Assembly: GCA_914767715.1 (NCBI GenBank)
Contig: OU612073.1
Coordinates: forward strand, 24,988,001 to 25,048,000
Length of the DNA: 60,000 nucleotides
Origin: Membranipora membranacea
Taxonomy: Eukaryota; Bryozoa; Gymnolaemata; Cheilostomatida; Membraniporidae
Direction: 5' to 3'
In this document: positions 12,334 through 24,545 of the stretch, one piece after another
Position numbering within the stretch: the stretch's first letter is position 1
Layout: each line of letters opens with the position of its first letter
Position numbers and translations under genes: made by a program
Notes under the pieces: generated by a model
The model's database searches: none
What the model saw: the letters and a program-made list of their open reading frames with translations, nothing else
What the model was told of the DNA's origin: nothing

Positions 12334-12969
12334 ACTGTCTCAACCAACCGATCCGCCCAATTCAGCCTGCCAAGGCTATGAGTAATCTACAAAATTCACA
12401 TTAAAACATTTAGCAGTCAATTGAGTTGTTTCATTGCTTTGTTCCAGCGGATGTTAGGTTTGGAATTTTACAATGGATTATTCCAGAAACTAATCATTTA
12501 TTGGTGAAATGATATATTATTTATTACAATGTTTAAATTGGGAAACTTTAAAACAACATATACCAAGTTGCAGAGGGTATGTCAGTTCATAAGCAACCAA
12601 GTTAACTTCAAGGTCAAGGCAGCATATATGAGTAAAAGCTGATTATGTGAGGCAGCTACGTTTTTATCGATTTCAATTATTACAATTTGGGATACTTATT
12701 TTATTTTCAGATCGAATGTGTCATCTAATAGACCAGGTGAAAGCCTCAGCAGCAGAGGTCGATACGTGCCCTCAAACCAGCAAAGGAGTAATGATGGATC
12801 TAATTACAAAACATAATGTGAGGCATAAAACTTATCGTAACTCAGCATGCACATGATTATTCATGTATACAAATTGGGTTTGCATTGCATGGAATTAGTT
12901 TGCTGTATCTAAAATGCCTTGCAAATGCAAATAATGGTTCTCCATAGCATGTACCAATCACTGACAAAC
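12333..12969. other. Mostly non-coding; one weak exon candidate
   Basis: At 12708 a TATTTTCAG acceptor precedes an open frame to 12856 that ends KTYRNSACT. The frame is short, has no donor and no family, so I do not call a gene. Confidence 0.3.
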
Positions 12970-13050
12970 AATATTGATTTTTCATGGGTGCTATCATATA
13001 ACTCAAAATGGACGTGAGTTATATGATAGCACCCATTAAAAATCAATATT
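12970..13050. repeat. Near-perfect 36-bp inverted repeat (hairpin)
   Basis: Arms 12970-13005 and 13015-13050 pair at 35 of 36 positions around a 9-base loop. The arm starts AATATTGATTTTT and ends ATATAACTCA. Near-identity of the arms suggests a recent palindrome or selection on the stem. A small-RNA precursor is possible but unproven. Confidence 0.9.
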
Positions 13051-13573
13051 CTTATTTCCAAAAAAAAGTTGGAAGAATACACCTGAAAGCAATTTAATTT
13101 TCCCACATGTACATGGTACATTGAACTTCAATCAACTGAATTTAGAATTGATAGAAGCTCTTCAGCTCTGCTCAAACTTCTGAAAAAATTTCTTGAAAAA
13201 GAACGATGCCTCACTGTATCGTGATGTAAACCAAAAGCAGATAGTGGAAAACAAGCAAATTTTCAATTTATTGATTTTTAATCTAACGATAAAAGGTATG
13301 CTTCAAGAATTGCTCATTTATAATTCATAATACTATCGAAATTCAATCTAAATTCTAAGAATCAGAGTATATAAGTTCAATCCTTGTTAAATTTAAATTT
13401 GCATTGTCAAAACATCTGTTTTCATTAAATTGAGTTTTATTCCCTTGATTTTAATTCGATTGTTTTTTTGTTTTTATTCCTTTGCACATCAGGGAGAACA
13501 TCTTGGGATGATGGTTGTTGCAATAAAAGTTTATATATATATATAAGCCCTTGTTTATCTGACCTCACACTCT

Positions 13574-13662
13574 GTTACCATAAAACAATGTTACTATGTG
13601 AGCAACAAATGTCACATAGCTTGATATTTGTTGCTCACCTTGTAACATTGTTTAATGGTAAC
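13574..13662. repeat. Second long inverted repeat (hairpin)
   Basis: Arms of about 37 bases (13574-13610 and 13625-13662) begin GTTACCAT and end ATGGTAAC, with GTGAGCAACAAAT pairing to ATTTGTTGCTCAC near the loop and only a few bulges. The size fits an animal miRNA-type stem or a very short MITE. Confidence 0.85.
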
Positions 13663-14245
13663 AATTTATATTTCTGCTGTAAGAATGAAGTAATAAGTTT
13701 AAGTGATTTTTTCAATCATACAGCCTGTTGTCTAATAATATCCTCTAAAATCACCAAGCTATGAAATTTGATGAAGAATTGAAGAATAATTTTTAGTCCA
13801 CAGGTCTTAGGTCTCAACATTCTGCTGCAGCAGGTTGGGTAGTGGTATTGGCTTATCAAGGATACATTTATATGTCAATATTTTTTTAACATTGAAAAAG
13901 CTCAAACTCAATAACTTCGTAAGTGTCCCAACTCAACAGAAATGCAAAATTATCTTTTTTATTTGATGCAAATTGGTGATTATGATTTCCTGTTAGTAGT
14001 CGAGCATACAGGTTTTTAAACATTATGGTGAACTGAACATGAATGTTGGAATGTGGCGATGTTAGTGGGCTTGATCCTTTGAGCTTTTGCGACAATCAAA
14101 ACATTGCGACATTTGAAGGGTTGCAACGTTTAGAAACAGTTATTTGCAATGTTTAGGTTGTTATTCGAACGCTAGATTGCAACGCTTTGACATTTTCAAC
14201 ATTGATAAGTGCACCAGGTTCTATCAAATGATTTTTGTTATGCAG
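13663..14245. other. No gene recognised
   Basis: AT-rich spacer. The minus-strand frame 13886-14095 has no supporting signal. Confidence 0.4.
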
Positions 14246-14346
14246 TTGATGAACATCAAGGCTGTGATATGAAAATTCAGTTTCTCAATGCTCGAAATTA
14301 CTGGAACCCGAAAACAGGTGATTTAACAGACAGTGGTATCGTTTGG
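14246..14346 (+). CDS. Candidate internal exon, family unknown
   Basis: The acceptor TTATGCAG and the donor GTGAGT bracket an open 101-base exon (phase 1 in, phase 0 out). Its product includes CDMKIQFLNARNYWNPKTGD. The composition is credible for a folded extracellular domain rather than random AT-rich DNA, but I do not recognise it and cannot link it to neighbours. Confidence 0.35.
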
Positions 14347-14765
14347 GTGAGTGTTGTGTATCAATGCTTGATTTCCAGTAAAATTGTATAACAATTTCAT
14401 CTGAGGCATGGTAATTTTGAATCAAGGAAATGATAAATAGCATAACTATTGGTATGATCTAGATAGAGGACTTGAATCTGAAGTCTTTAGAGATAGGTCA
14501 GCAATGACATGTCAAAGCAGGAATTAGTAATGCTCAAATTTCATCTTTGGATTAAGATTACGCGCCTTGACTACGTACCTGTTTTGTTCTTAAGGGGACT
14601 TAAAATTCCTGTAGCTAATTTTAATTGTTTTGACACAAAAAATTCCATTACATTTGAGATCCTAATGGAAAAGACGCTGTTGCAGAGTTATACACTAAAA
14701 TTGAGTCTTAGTATGAAATTAATCTCATGCCTAAATTGCTGTATTATTACAGGTTATGTGTTTAA

Positions 14766-15142
14766 AGGGCAACCAAGGTTTCAAACAACTTCTCATTGAT
14801 GGCCATTGATTAATAGCAGATTGCACCTTCTGCATGGGGAAAAAGACAAAATATAATTCGGATGATTATTCAGCCAGAATTCTTGTGAAACATTTCTTCC
14901 ATCAGGCACTCAAACTCAGCTAAAAGAGAATACCACATAGCAGTTTCCTGTTCCTGTTATTATTTAGCCTGTGCTCTATAATTATTACAGCAAAGTCTTG
15001 GAACCTCCCCTAAACTGAAGTGTTACCCAGCTTAGAGTCAGCAACTACTTTGAGTTTTGCATCGCGTAATGCACAAAGCTGATGCTGCCCAGCACATTAT
15101 TTCCTACCCATTAATGCATTGCTGCGAAACCTTGGTTGCCCT
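14766..15142. mobile_element. 377-bp MITE with 17-bp TIRs and TTAA target duplication
   Basis: Perfect 17-bp terminal inverted repeats AGGGCAACCAAGGTTTC (14766-14782) and its complement (15126-15142) are flanked by TTAA on each side (14762-14765, 15143-15146). A TTAA target fits piggyBac- or Kolobok-type transposases. The element has no coding capacity and must have been moved in trans. Confidence 0.85.
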
Positions 15143-15714
15143 TTAAGTAATTATTAGCAGCATTGCTCCGCATGCTCAATGACTGTTTGGTGTAGGGAGT
15201 TTGTAACGAATAGTTATGTTTTATCCCGTCAATGATGCAGGTGTAAGAGTGCTAAGAATTCTATTGAAAATCTCAAGTGACCTGGTAATCCTGTAACGTG
15301 GATTGTAGCGTTACAAGACATGTGTGAAAGGTAAAATGTGTTTACAACAAGATTGACATTATGCAAAAACGAGATCATAATGGCTCTGTATGGAAAAGTC
15401 AAGGTACTACATAGCATACAAAATTAACATTGAACATTACGATTGATACAAAACTCACACATTACTGCGGAATAGAAAATCAGATACTAAGTGAGCAATT
15501 ATAAATGTTGACTAGTCAGGATCGCATCTGCTGGCTAAAATTACGATGCCAAAAATGATAAAAGTATGTCTAAAAATACAACTGAAAATGAAGTCTCTTA
15601 TACCACAGAAAACAATGTCGACACGTAATGTTATGTAATGAAACGTAATGCATATATCAGCAAGTTATAAAACTGTATGAATATTAAAATTAAGAACCAC
15701 TTAAAATATAGATT

Positions 15715-16370
15715 AGAGCTCTTGGCTGAAAGATGTGTCCTTGTCCTGGTGGTAGATCGTGTAGCCATCTTCTGAGTCATAGGTTTTCCTCGAAGACGGA
15801 TGCATTTCACACTAGCGTGAATCATCGTGGAAAGCATGCGAGTACCTTGGCCAAAAAGAAAAACACCACTAGCTCCGATATGATTCATAGTTGTTTGCTT
15901 TCCTTGGTGAGCTACTTCTGCATGCTTATAGTGATCATATAACTTGTCAGAAGAGCTGAACCAGGCATGATAACCTGGTGTCTGCTATGATAGGAGCCAA
16001 GAGAATCTTCTAGCCTTCCACCTACTCGTCAGAGTCCATCCTCTGCATCGATGGATGGGTCTAGTTTCAGAAGTGGCTTAAGCTTAGAGAGGGGTACGCC
16101 TCAGTGTAGATTTTCTAGTTCCTCAGGGAAATAGGACTGCTGGAGTTGTTTGAGTATAGTGATGAACACTGTTGAAGAATATCTTCCTTTCTGTGTCGTG
16201 ATCCGAACCGGAGAATGTAGCTTAAATTGGCTTTGACCTTCGTCCAGCGGGTGAACTTGTCAAATAGCGACAGTATTTTATGCTCCTTTTCCGTAGATGT
16301 AGCATGCACAAACACTTTCTTGATTTCTGGATCGTCAGCGTTGAGAGAGAATGCCCTTACTGCTTGTCAA
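15715..16370 (-). pseudogene. BEL/Pao-type retrotransposon pol relic
   Basis: On the minus strand, in more than one frame and with several stops, the order of motifs matches the region from the end of RNase H into the integrase zinc-binding domain of BEL/Pao elements: FDKFTRWTKVKANLSYILRFG, then DPSIDAEDGL, VGGRLEDSLGSYHSRHQVI, and finally a segment ending CIRLRGKPMTQKMA. No LTRs are visible. Spacing between the blocks is close to that of intact elements, so this is a point-mutated piece rather than a rearranged one. Confidence 0.75.
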
Positions 16371-16379
16371 AAAGATTAA

Positions 16380-16893
16380 ACAAAAGTTATACCCAATCAT
16401 AGCAAATTCTGAGAGAAATCGTAAGTTTTAAAATGAATCCTTAGCTGCTGTCTGGTACACAGGGTTAATAAGACCAAATCTCGAATATTGCGCATCGCTT
16501 CTTTATTGTTCTAATTATTATATGAAAAAGATAACCTAAAAATCGAGAACCGATGTTTGAAAATCATAAATCTAAATTGCCCAAGAGTTGACACAAGGCA
16601 GAGGCACAATATTCATTTTATCACCGAGCGATACCATTATATACATTTCAACATTACTTAAACTGATAAACAAATTGGTCCCAATTATTGACGCCAGCCT
16701 TATGCCTTTAAAATTAAAAAGTGATACACGGCTTGGAGAAAGTGAGGGTTTGATGCTATCCAAGGACAAATACAGGTTCTCCCTAGCGAACTTTGGTTCC
16801 AAACTATACAATGACTTGCCCCCGAACATTAAGCTGTACCATGATCTCAAATCTTTCAAGTTATCTGTCAAAAGCCATATTTTTAGTGTATAA
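16380..16893 (+). pseudogene. LINE ORF2 C-terminal fragment
   Basis: Contains GLIRPNLEYCASLLYC, the usual landmark after the LINE thumb region, then FGSKLYNDLPPNIKLYHDLK, typical of the extreme C-terminus of CR1/Jockey-type ORF2. Stops and frame changes separate the blocks. A related fragment lies inverted at 18591-18900. Confidence 0.7.
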
Positions 16894-17059
16894 CATTTTT
16901 CTACTTCTTAATACTTGCATTTTTATTCTTCATTTTCTCCATAAAATAGTAAATATTTTCAATTGCGATAATCTCATTCACCTGTATTCTCTACATGCTG
17001 AGATCAATGCTTCATGGCAATGGGGATGGAAGAAAAGCTGGTGGGTAGCGTCTTATTGA

Positions 17060-18590
17060 CACACACATATGAATGTCAATGTCAAAATCATGGAATTCAT
17101 GATATTTCTCTCATAATCATGAGCATAATACAACATCAAGACATAACATGTAAAACTTCATGCACAGGAAAGGCCATTATATACAAATATTGAAATCACA
17201 AGTTTTGCTAGCTATCAGGGTGTCCTTACCTCTTGCAATAGAGAGTGGTTTGATCCCTACTATAATCACAGATCTTGCCATGTGGTAGCTTGTGACTGCT
17301 CAACTTTGCGATAGAGAAATGAGAATTCATGCGTTAGCTTTAGATGTAATTCAGGTGAATGCGTCAAAAATTTAAAAGTTTGAAACTTCTACTACAATCA
17401 AATATTATGAAGGGGGAGGGGTCGATGATGTGACGTCCTGAAGAGATACTAACAATACTATCATTTATTACTAGCACTTTGTTCTCTATCAATTTGTTAG
17501 TCCAAAATTTACGCTGTGTCGTACAGATTGGCAATGGTGGAGTGGAGTGTGCAGTTGGATGAGAGCGGACAACTCCGCCGTCAAAAAGTTAATAGCAAGC
17601 TTCCTAATTAACACAGTTTACCATTTTTTTTGGGCATGGCGAGATTGTGCTATCAGATAGCGTACTATTCAATATTGACTGCAGGCCAATTGGTTCGTGC
17701 TTGCCTTTTCCCTACCTCTTATTTATTATACTAAAAAACTTGTGTTTTATTTACAATACTAATCCTTTAAGCCTAGACCTATCTTGTCATTGCTTAAAAA
17801 AAACCTAATAAACTGCACCAGATTTTCTTTCTTCAAGTCCAAAAATGTAGGATTTTTAGTCTTCCAATTCTTCCCCAATTCTGGAGTCAAGGGGGGCACA
17901 ACTGTCACCCCTCTCACCCCCAAAATACCTTGGGCAGAAAAACTGAGCCAGAACATACACAATACATACTACTTCTAAATTCTAAAATAATAATAATATT
18001 TACTTTCTGAAGAAAAGTACTGATTTAGGTTTCCAACACATCAATAACTATATCTCGTGTATGTAGTTTTGATTTTTCACATTTTGGATGTTGTGCTCAT
18101 CCACAAGTGAGAAATGTCAGAATCATTCCAAAACGTAAACACTGGCTACAACAATGCAAACTGAGTTCCTTTTAGTTCTCAATGGAAACTGTTTTCAAGA
18201 ACCATCTTGCATCAATCTCTGTTACATTTGATTGGGAATCAATCTCAATTTTGAAAACTATATGTAGCCTGCTGTCAAGAAAATGGTTACATCATTTTCA
18301 GAGATTGATGAACTGGGTTTAGGATTTAAAAACTATATTCCCTTCCGAACTTTCATGGAATTCAAAAGTGACAAAACAGGGCACCATAATGTAGAGTTGA
18401 TATTCTAGATATCACAGCGTTTACCATATTAAAGGTAAATTTATCCCCAATGAGTAGGGCGACTGCCATTCATCATAACTGGCTGGCAGTAGGATTGCTG
18501 ATATTAAATCAATGAACATTCCCTCCGTTTACATCTATACTACAGTATTGTCCAGCAAAGTTAAACTACAAATTACAAATTACAACCCCA
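17060..18590. other. No gene recognised
   Basis: AT-rich spacer between two inverted LINE fragments. The paired open frames near 17760-17978 on opposite strands are reciprocal shadows without support. Confidence 0.4.
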
Positions 18591-18900
18591 TCAAAAAGTA
18601 GGATAGCATCCAGCCTTCACTTTTTCCAAGCCGTGTATCATTTTTAATTTTAAAGGCATAAGGCTGGCATCAACAATTGGGACCAATTTGTTTATCAGTT
18701 TAAAAAATGTAAAAATGTATAAATAATGGTATCGCTTGGTGATAAAATGACTATTGTGGCTCTGCCTCATCTCAACTTTCGGGCAATTTAGATTTATGAT
18801 TTTCAAACATCGGCTCTCAATTTTTAGGATGTATTTTTTAATGTAATCATAAAGTAAAGTAATCAATAAAGTAGTGGTGCGCAATATTCGATTCAAAATT
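18591..18900 (-). pseudogene. LINE ORF2 C-terminal fragment, inverted relative to 16.4 kb
   Basis: The minus-strand frame shares LINKLVPI(I/V)DASLMPLKLK with the plus-strand fragment at 16588-16893, so both come from one LINE family. It is truncated before the last C-terminal block and interrupted by the downstream SINE junction. Confidence 0.7.
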
Positions 18901-18913
18901 TTTCAAAAAAACA

Positions 18914-19135
18914 GGAGTAGGAGGTAGCTCAGTTGGTTAGAGCGCCGTCCCTTCAGCATGCAAATGTTTAAGGTCGTGGGTTCGAATCCCACTGAAGTCT
19001 ACTGACTGCTGGGGTTTGGTTGGACCCCCAGGTGTGCTCCGACCTGCCTGCAAACTGAGAGCAAATGGGCGCAGATATTGCAGCCTAGCCCCTAAGGCAA
19101 CTAGTATTTCGCCGCCCATGCTTTGGGATGTGGCG
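18914..19135 (+). mobile_element. tRNA-derived SINE copy 1
   Basis: The head has a good A box (TAGCTCAGTTGGTTAGAGCGC) and B box (GGTTCGAATCCC) at tRNA-like spacing. A non-tRNA body follows with the segment CAGGTGTGCTCCGACCTGCC. The body is shared with copies at 41.05-41.31 kb (minus) and 48.14-48.33 kb (plus), which shows this is a SINE and not a tRNA gene. Confidence 0.88.
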
Positions 19136-19179
19136 TGTGATATGTCATCTGATTTTCATAAACCTTAATCAGCCAAGTA

Positions 19180-19452
19180 TTTTTTTCGAGTTCGTCATGT
19201 CCCAAAACCTCTAAAAACAAGTTAAGTAAACAAATTCAAGTTAAAGGGAACAAATTAATTTTTTTAAATTTTTCAAAAAATGACCAAGCAGGATTTTTGA
19301 GGTCGTCATGTCCCAAAACCTCTAAAAAACTGGTTAAGTCAACAAATTTAAGCTTCTGGGAAAAAAGTTTGCTCATAATAATTGTTCAAAAAAAAGGCCA
19401 AGTATGATTTTTGAGTTCTCCAAGTCCCAAAACCTATAAAAAATAAGTCAAC
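19180..19452. repeat. Tandem array of about 115-bp units, left part
   Basis: Successive units share GTCCCAAAACCTCTAAAAA, TTAAGTCAACAAA and GGCCAAGTATGATTTTTGAG. Further units lie at 24083-24290 (same orientation) and 25930-26150 (inverted). The array is interrupted by a small TIR element and by a LINE. Confidence 0.85.
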
Positions 19453-20563
19453 GTTATATATCGCTTTTCAGTTTCTCAGGAACTACTTGTCCGATCTCAA
19501 AAATTCCTTCACTGACACGTCGCTAGTAGTCTGTCTTATGTTAATATTGCAAATTTTTTTAAACCGCATGTTTCTAACTTGATTAATTGTATATTAACTA
19601 GAATACATTGAAAACATATAGGCAGCAATTGGCAAAATGATGCAGTAATCTACGTTATGCAAAAGCGTGATGAAAATCTATACTGTGTTTCATGCAAATC
19701 GCATTGTGTACAGCAATGGATCACCTTTTTTGGGTGATTGTTTAGCATCGAATGATAAATGTTTATGCTCATATCTTCTCTACTATTGAATTATCATCAA
19801 ACGCCACGATCAAAACCTCGGATATACTCTCTAGTTTAATGGAAGCTGGCGTGTATAACATGTTGTTTAACCTATTTTCAGTGTTTTGGCTGGAGAGGAG
19901 TGCATGTTTTGGACCAAATAAAATTAGTTTAGCCACAAAAATCCAAATATCTCAAGATGTAAAACCATAATCAATAATCGCTTCGATCAAAATCTAAACA
20001 TTCTCCTGCTGTTCATCATGCTGACAACAAATTTGACTGACATCTTTCTGAATTTCTGGATTTTGGCTGGAAAATTTTGACTTAAGTTAGTGAAAATTTG
20101 GGTTATTATCTGCTACAGTTGTGACAACCAGGATCTGTAAGCTGGTAGGATTATTGATGGAAGTGACAGTACAAGACCAAACTGGTATAATAAATCGGAA
20201 ATTTTAGTTTCTGCATTATTGGGGTCGCATGTAATGAGGGGTCAGAAATGGCCCAATTCTTATTGCAAAAATCAATTTCAAGACCCGACAACAGGAGGCC
20301 TAAAAACGTAAAGTTTCACTAAAATGTCACTCCTCCAGTTAGTCCCATGCCTCCTCTATATGGTGAAAGCATAAACTAATCAAATACCTCAAAAACAAGG
20401 CACAGAATGCTCAATTTAAAAAGGGCACTTTTTGCCCCAAAATGAACTTCCAAGGTCACTGCGACTCAACATCAAATATTTGGGAGGTTTCAACTGTGAA
20501 AATAGCTATTAGATATGGTCACCAATGCAGTATTAAAAAGTGTAAAAAAGCGATATATCACGT
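19453..20563. mobile_element. 1.1-kb non-autonomous TIR element, 9-bp target duplication
   Basis: It begins GTTATATATCGCTTTT and ends with the near complement AAAAAAGCGATATATCACG. The host repeat sequence TAAGTCAAC occurs at 19444-19452 and 20564-20572, consistent with a 9-bp target duplication as in Mutator-like elements. No long open frame of transposase type is present. The right boundary is uncertain by about two bases. Confidence 0.6.
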
Positions 20564-20576
20564 TAAGTCAACAAAC

Positions 20577-23500
20577 TTTTCTTTTTTTTTAACTTTATTG
20601 GCATAACTATCATTCGATGAGAATGTTTTACAAAATCAGCCTTCCAAGAAAACAAGAAAAAGGGAAAAAAAAGAACCGAAAATTTCAATCAAGATTACGA
20701 AAAAGATAATCAAAAAAATTGAGTTTGAATGATCTATAATTGATTATTGAACGTAAATTATATGGAATATTGTTAAAAGTAGATGCTATGATATTATCTA
20801 AAAAGTTATTTGAAGTTGGGTGTAGCTTGAACATGTCTCTCAGATTGAAATTGCGCGAAAAATTAAATTGTTCTAGCAAAAGTGTTGGACATTTCTTGTT
20901 CATCAATTGATGTCAAGTAATGCTAGTAAAATATATGTTGAGCACTGGCAAAGGTAAAAGGTGTAACGATAATTCGTTTGTTGGTGATTAGGGATCTTTT
21001 GTATATAATATATCAATCTGAAGGCTCTCTTCTGGAGTAAAAATAAGTCCTTTAGTATATAGTTTGGTGATAGATTGTAGTAAATATGGATACCACTTAT
21101 GATGTGGCAAAAAATAAAATGTTGGTAAAATATAATAACTGTTTTGTTGTCAAGAAAAGGCCTACAAAGTTGTAGTAGTGTAACTGCCTTTGCAACCTTT
21201 TTACCAATATAGGAAACATGGTCATGCCATGTTAGCCTGTCATTTATAATGAAACCTAAAAGTTTTGTTACATGTTTACGCGACAACCCCCTCCCACCAC
21301 ACAACAAGGAGAACAACGCACCGACATCATCGCGAACGTTATGCAGCAGAAAGTGTGACTCATTAAAGTTAATTACCATTTATGATTATTAAAGCACCAA
21401 TCATTGATCACATTTAGGTCTTCATTACACTTGGAATTTAAATTATTTGTGTTACGATCGTGATTTATAAATACTGTGTCATCTGCATACGCAAAACACG
21501 ATGTAAATAAAGGAAGCTTCAAAAGGTTGTTAATATAAATCAAGAATAGGGTTGGTGCTATCATTGATCCTTGTGGAACCCCTTCATTAATTGGAAGTAT
21601 AGATGATTGTTCCCCAATATACAGTACTTTTTGAGAGCATTCATTTAGGAAAGAGTTAAAAAGACCAAGTGCCTTGCCATTAATACCAGCAACTTCTAGT
21701 TTTTCGGATAATATATTGTGATTTACACAATCATATGCTTTACTGACATCCATGAACATCATAGATATTTTTTTATTCTTCATTTTGAATTCTAGACAGT
21801 CTGAGACTATCTTTTGAACTGCAGACGAGCAAGAAAAACCTTCTCTCAACTCACATTGATACTTATGCAGAAATTTGATTTTTGAAAGATGGGAGTGTAG
21901 GTGTATGTTTATGTGTTTTTCCAAAAGCTTTGATATTATTGGTAACACTGATATTGGTCCATAGTTTGATTGATTGTTTTTGTCACCATCTTTGAAAATT
22001 GGAGTCACTCTGGCAAATTTCCAAGCTTTTGGAAATGATCCGTCAGCAAGGATTCTATTGAACATATCAGTAAGGATTTTAATACTGAATGGAAGAGTAG
22101 ACTTAAGCATACGAACAGAGATTCCATCTGTACCTGAAGATTTTGAATATGGAATGGTACCCAGGTTTTTAACAATGTCATAAGGTAGAAATTTAGGGAA
22201 AAAACTGAGCTTCACTGTGTTTTTCACAATATTTGAAAATTTGGGAGGATTGTTCGATTTGCAATGTGCGGTGAGACTGTAAGCAATATTGGTTAAGTGC
22301 TTGTTGAGTTCCATTGCAGAAAGTTGTGCATTATTAGGTTTGGACGGTTTAGATTTAACATTAAGTGTTTTCCAAATCTGTCTTGTGTCACCTGCGTTTG
22401 AATTCCTTCAATTCTTCAATACATTTTCTATTCTTGCGCCTTATCAAATTAGTCACTAGGCCTTTGCCTTTGCTTCTTATATGCATCCCAGTTTTCTTCT
22501 TTCTTAAAATCTTCTCTTACTTTCATATGTGTGAGAACCTCTTCATCTAACCACTTTGGCAATTGTATAGATTTGACATTGCGTGTCTTGGTAGTAACCA
22601 ATTTAGAAATTATATTGATATATCTCTGATTGAACGCTGAAATCATCTCCCCAGTGTCTTTTTGATAAAGGATATCGTCCCAAGTTACACCTGCAAATGG
22701 TTGTATGATATTTTTTGGAGTAAAATTTGAGAAATCTCGACATTTAATTTTTTATTCACCTGCCTGTCGTTTGACACCAATTTTCTGTACTGTATAAATC
22801 AAATCATGATCGCTCAAGGAATATTTAATTAGTCCTGATGAAATGCAATGATCTTTGCAGTTTGTGTAAATGTGATCAATGAGAGTTGCAGTACTGGAAG
22901 TTACTCGAGTTGGTTCAGTCATCAATTGGGTTAATGATAGGGGGTTACAAATTTTGGTCTTCCAGCTTTTTTCAATTTTACTGTCTAATATGTTGACATT
23001 GAAATCACCAAGAATACAATTTCTTCACATATTGCATGACACTCACTCACAAAGTCGGTGAACTTGTCCGCCCAATCTGCATGGGAGCTGAGTGGTTGGT
23101 AAACAAATGAAACAAGAAAAGGTCTTGAGACCTGAGGGATAACCTTAATCAGCAAATTATCCTCGTTAAAATGATTGGTGGGATTGATGAAATTTATGGA
23201 AGCGTGGATGTAACATAATAATCTACCACCACCTTTATGGATTCTATCGCTTCTCACAATAATATTGTAGTCAGGTATTATATAAAAACTATCACTATAT
23301 CTATCATTGAGGATTGTTTCGGAGAAACACATATTTTGAATTTGTGTTTATACAAGAGATATAACTTCGTCGATTTTGAAGGTTAATCCTCTAATATTCA
23401 AATGCGCTATAGCAAAACTGCTCTTAAAATCAAAATTTTTTTTAGAGCCATCATAAAATAGCTTCAGCATGACATAAAACGTGTGCTGATGGAAGGCTGA

Positions 23501-24080
23501 TTCCAGATGATATCTCTTTGTTATAAAAATCATTATTGGAAAATTTGACCCTAAAAATTCTCAGCTTCATACCGTTCTTGTACAGACGGTCAACTTCTGC
23601 CATATTGTAAATCTTTTTGACATCTTCAAGGATACCTGCGTCACTGGTATCTAGTGATACACCCTTTATCATTACTGAGTTTTCTTTCAGCTTTATTGGG
23701 TCAATAGTTAGACGGGAAGATGATCCTCCAAAGATTGTTTTTTCCCACTTATTATTAATGGATTTATCTGTTTCTATATTTCGGAATTGGATAATTAATC
23801 GTGTGTTGTTTGTATTATATGAGTACTTGTTTATCATTTCCACAATTGTTGGACCAAAGTTGGTGTTGATTGTTTTCCTGATTTCATGCTGGTTATAGTT
23901 TTAATGAAATGGGCTTCCTTCCTTGATGCTAACCACAATATTGCATCAGCTAACAAAAGGCGTCCGGTGTTTATGTTGTATTTGGTTAGTCGTTCCTTGG
24001 TTGTTGTTTATTGTGGTGTTGTAATCTATATCCATAGAAGATGTTCCTGGCTTTGAGCCATTAGTTGAAGGTTGAAAACT
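20577..24080 (-). mobile_element. 3.5-kb LINE, nearly full length but frameshifted
   Basis: Minus-strand element inserted in the tandem array, which resumes exactly at TTAAGTTTTTGG near 24083. ORF1-like remnant at 23843-23451. Endonuclease at 23530-22985 (FAIAHLNIRGLTFKIDEVIS, later GGGRLLCYIHA). Reverse transcriptase at 22314-21373 contains FMDVSKAYDCVNHNIL, GVPQGSMIAPTLFLIYINNL and the catalytic FAYADD. The C-terminal region continues in two other frames (21379-20903, 20906-20685). The T-rich run at 20577-20592 is the A-tail on the minus strand. Layout fits CR1/Jockey-group elements. Frame changes make it inactive. Confidence 0.88.
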
Positions 24081-24082
24081 TA

Positions 24083-24290
24083 AGTTTTTGGAAAAAAATT
24101 GGCATTCAAAATTTGTTCAAAAAACGGCCAAGTATGATTTTGGAGGTCTGCAATACCCAAGATCTCTAAAACAACAAGTTAAGTCAACAAACTTAAGTTT
24201 AGGGGAAAAGATTTTCTCTTAAAAATTTTTCAAAAAAAACGGCCAAGTATGATTTTTGAGTTCTCCAAGTCAACAAAGTTAAGTAAATTC
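24083..24290. repeat. Tandem array, middle part
   Basis: About two units of the same family as 19180-19452 in the same orientation, directly after the 5' end of the LINE. Confidence 0.85.
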
Positions 24291-24545
24291 TAATCTGATA
24301 GAAATGAATGTAACAGTTGACATGGCTTAGGACAATAAAATACTATGTAAATGCAAGGACGTCTAACTTACATGCAGAATGTGTTTGTTTTTATAGTAAA
24401 TTTCTCAATGTAGTTTTCACCAGTGTATATTTCGTTTATTTTCTATCAGAGCACTCACAGAACAATGATTAGATAATAAAATTCTGACAAAGATTGACCT
24501 AGACACTGACAAACATACAGTGACCCTAATCATACTCTGTTTCTT

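Noticed and set aside
18914-18998. A tRNA gene on the plus strand, and similar hits at 41.3 and 48.1 kb
   Set aside because: A and B boxes are good, but each is followed by the same non-tRNA body and the acceptor stems do not close, so they are SINE heads.
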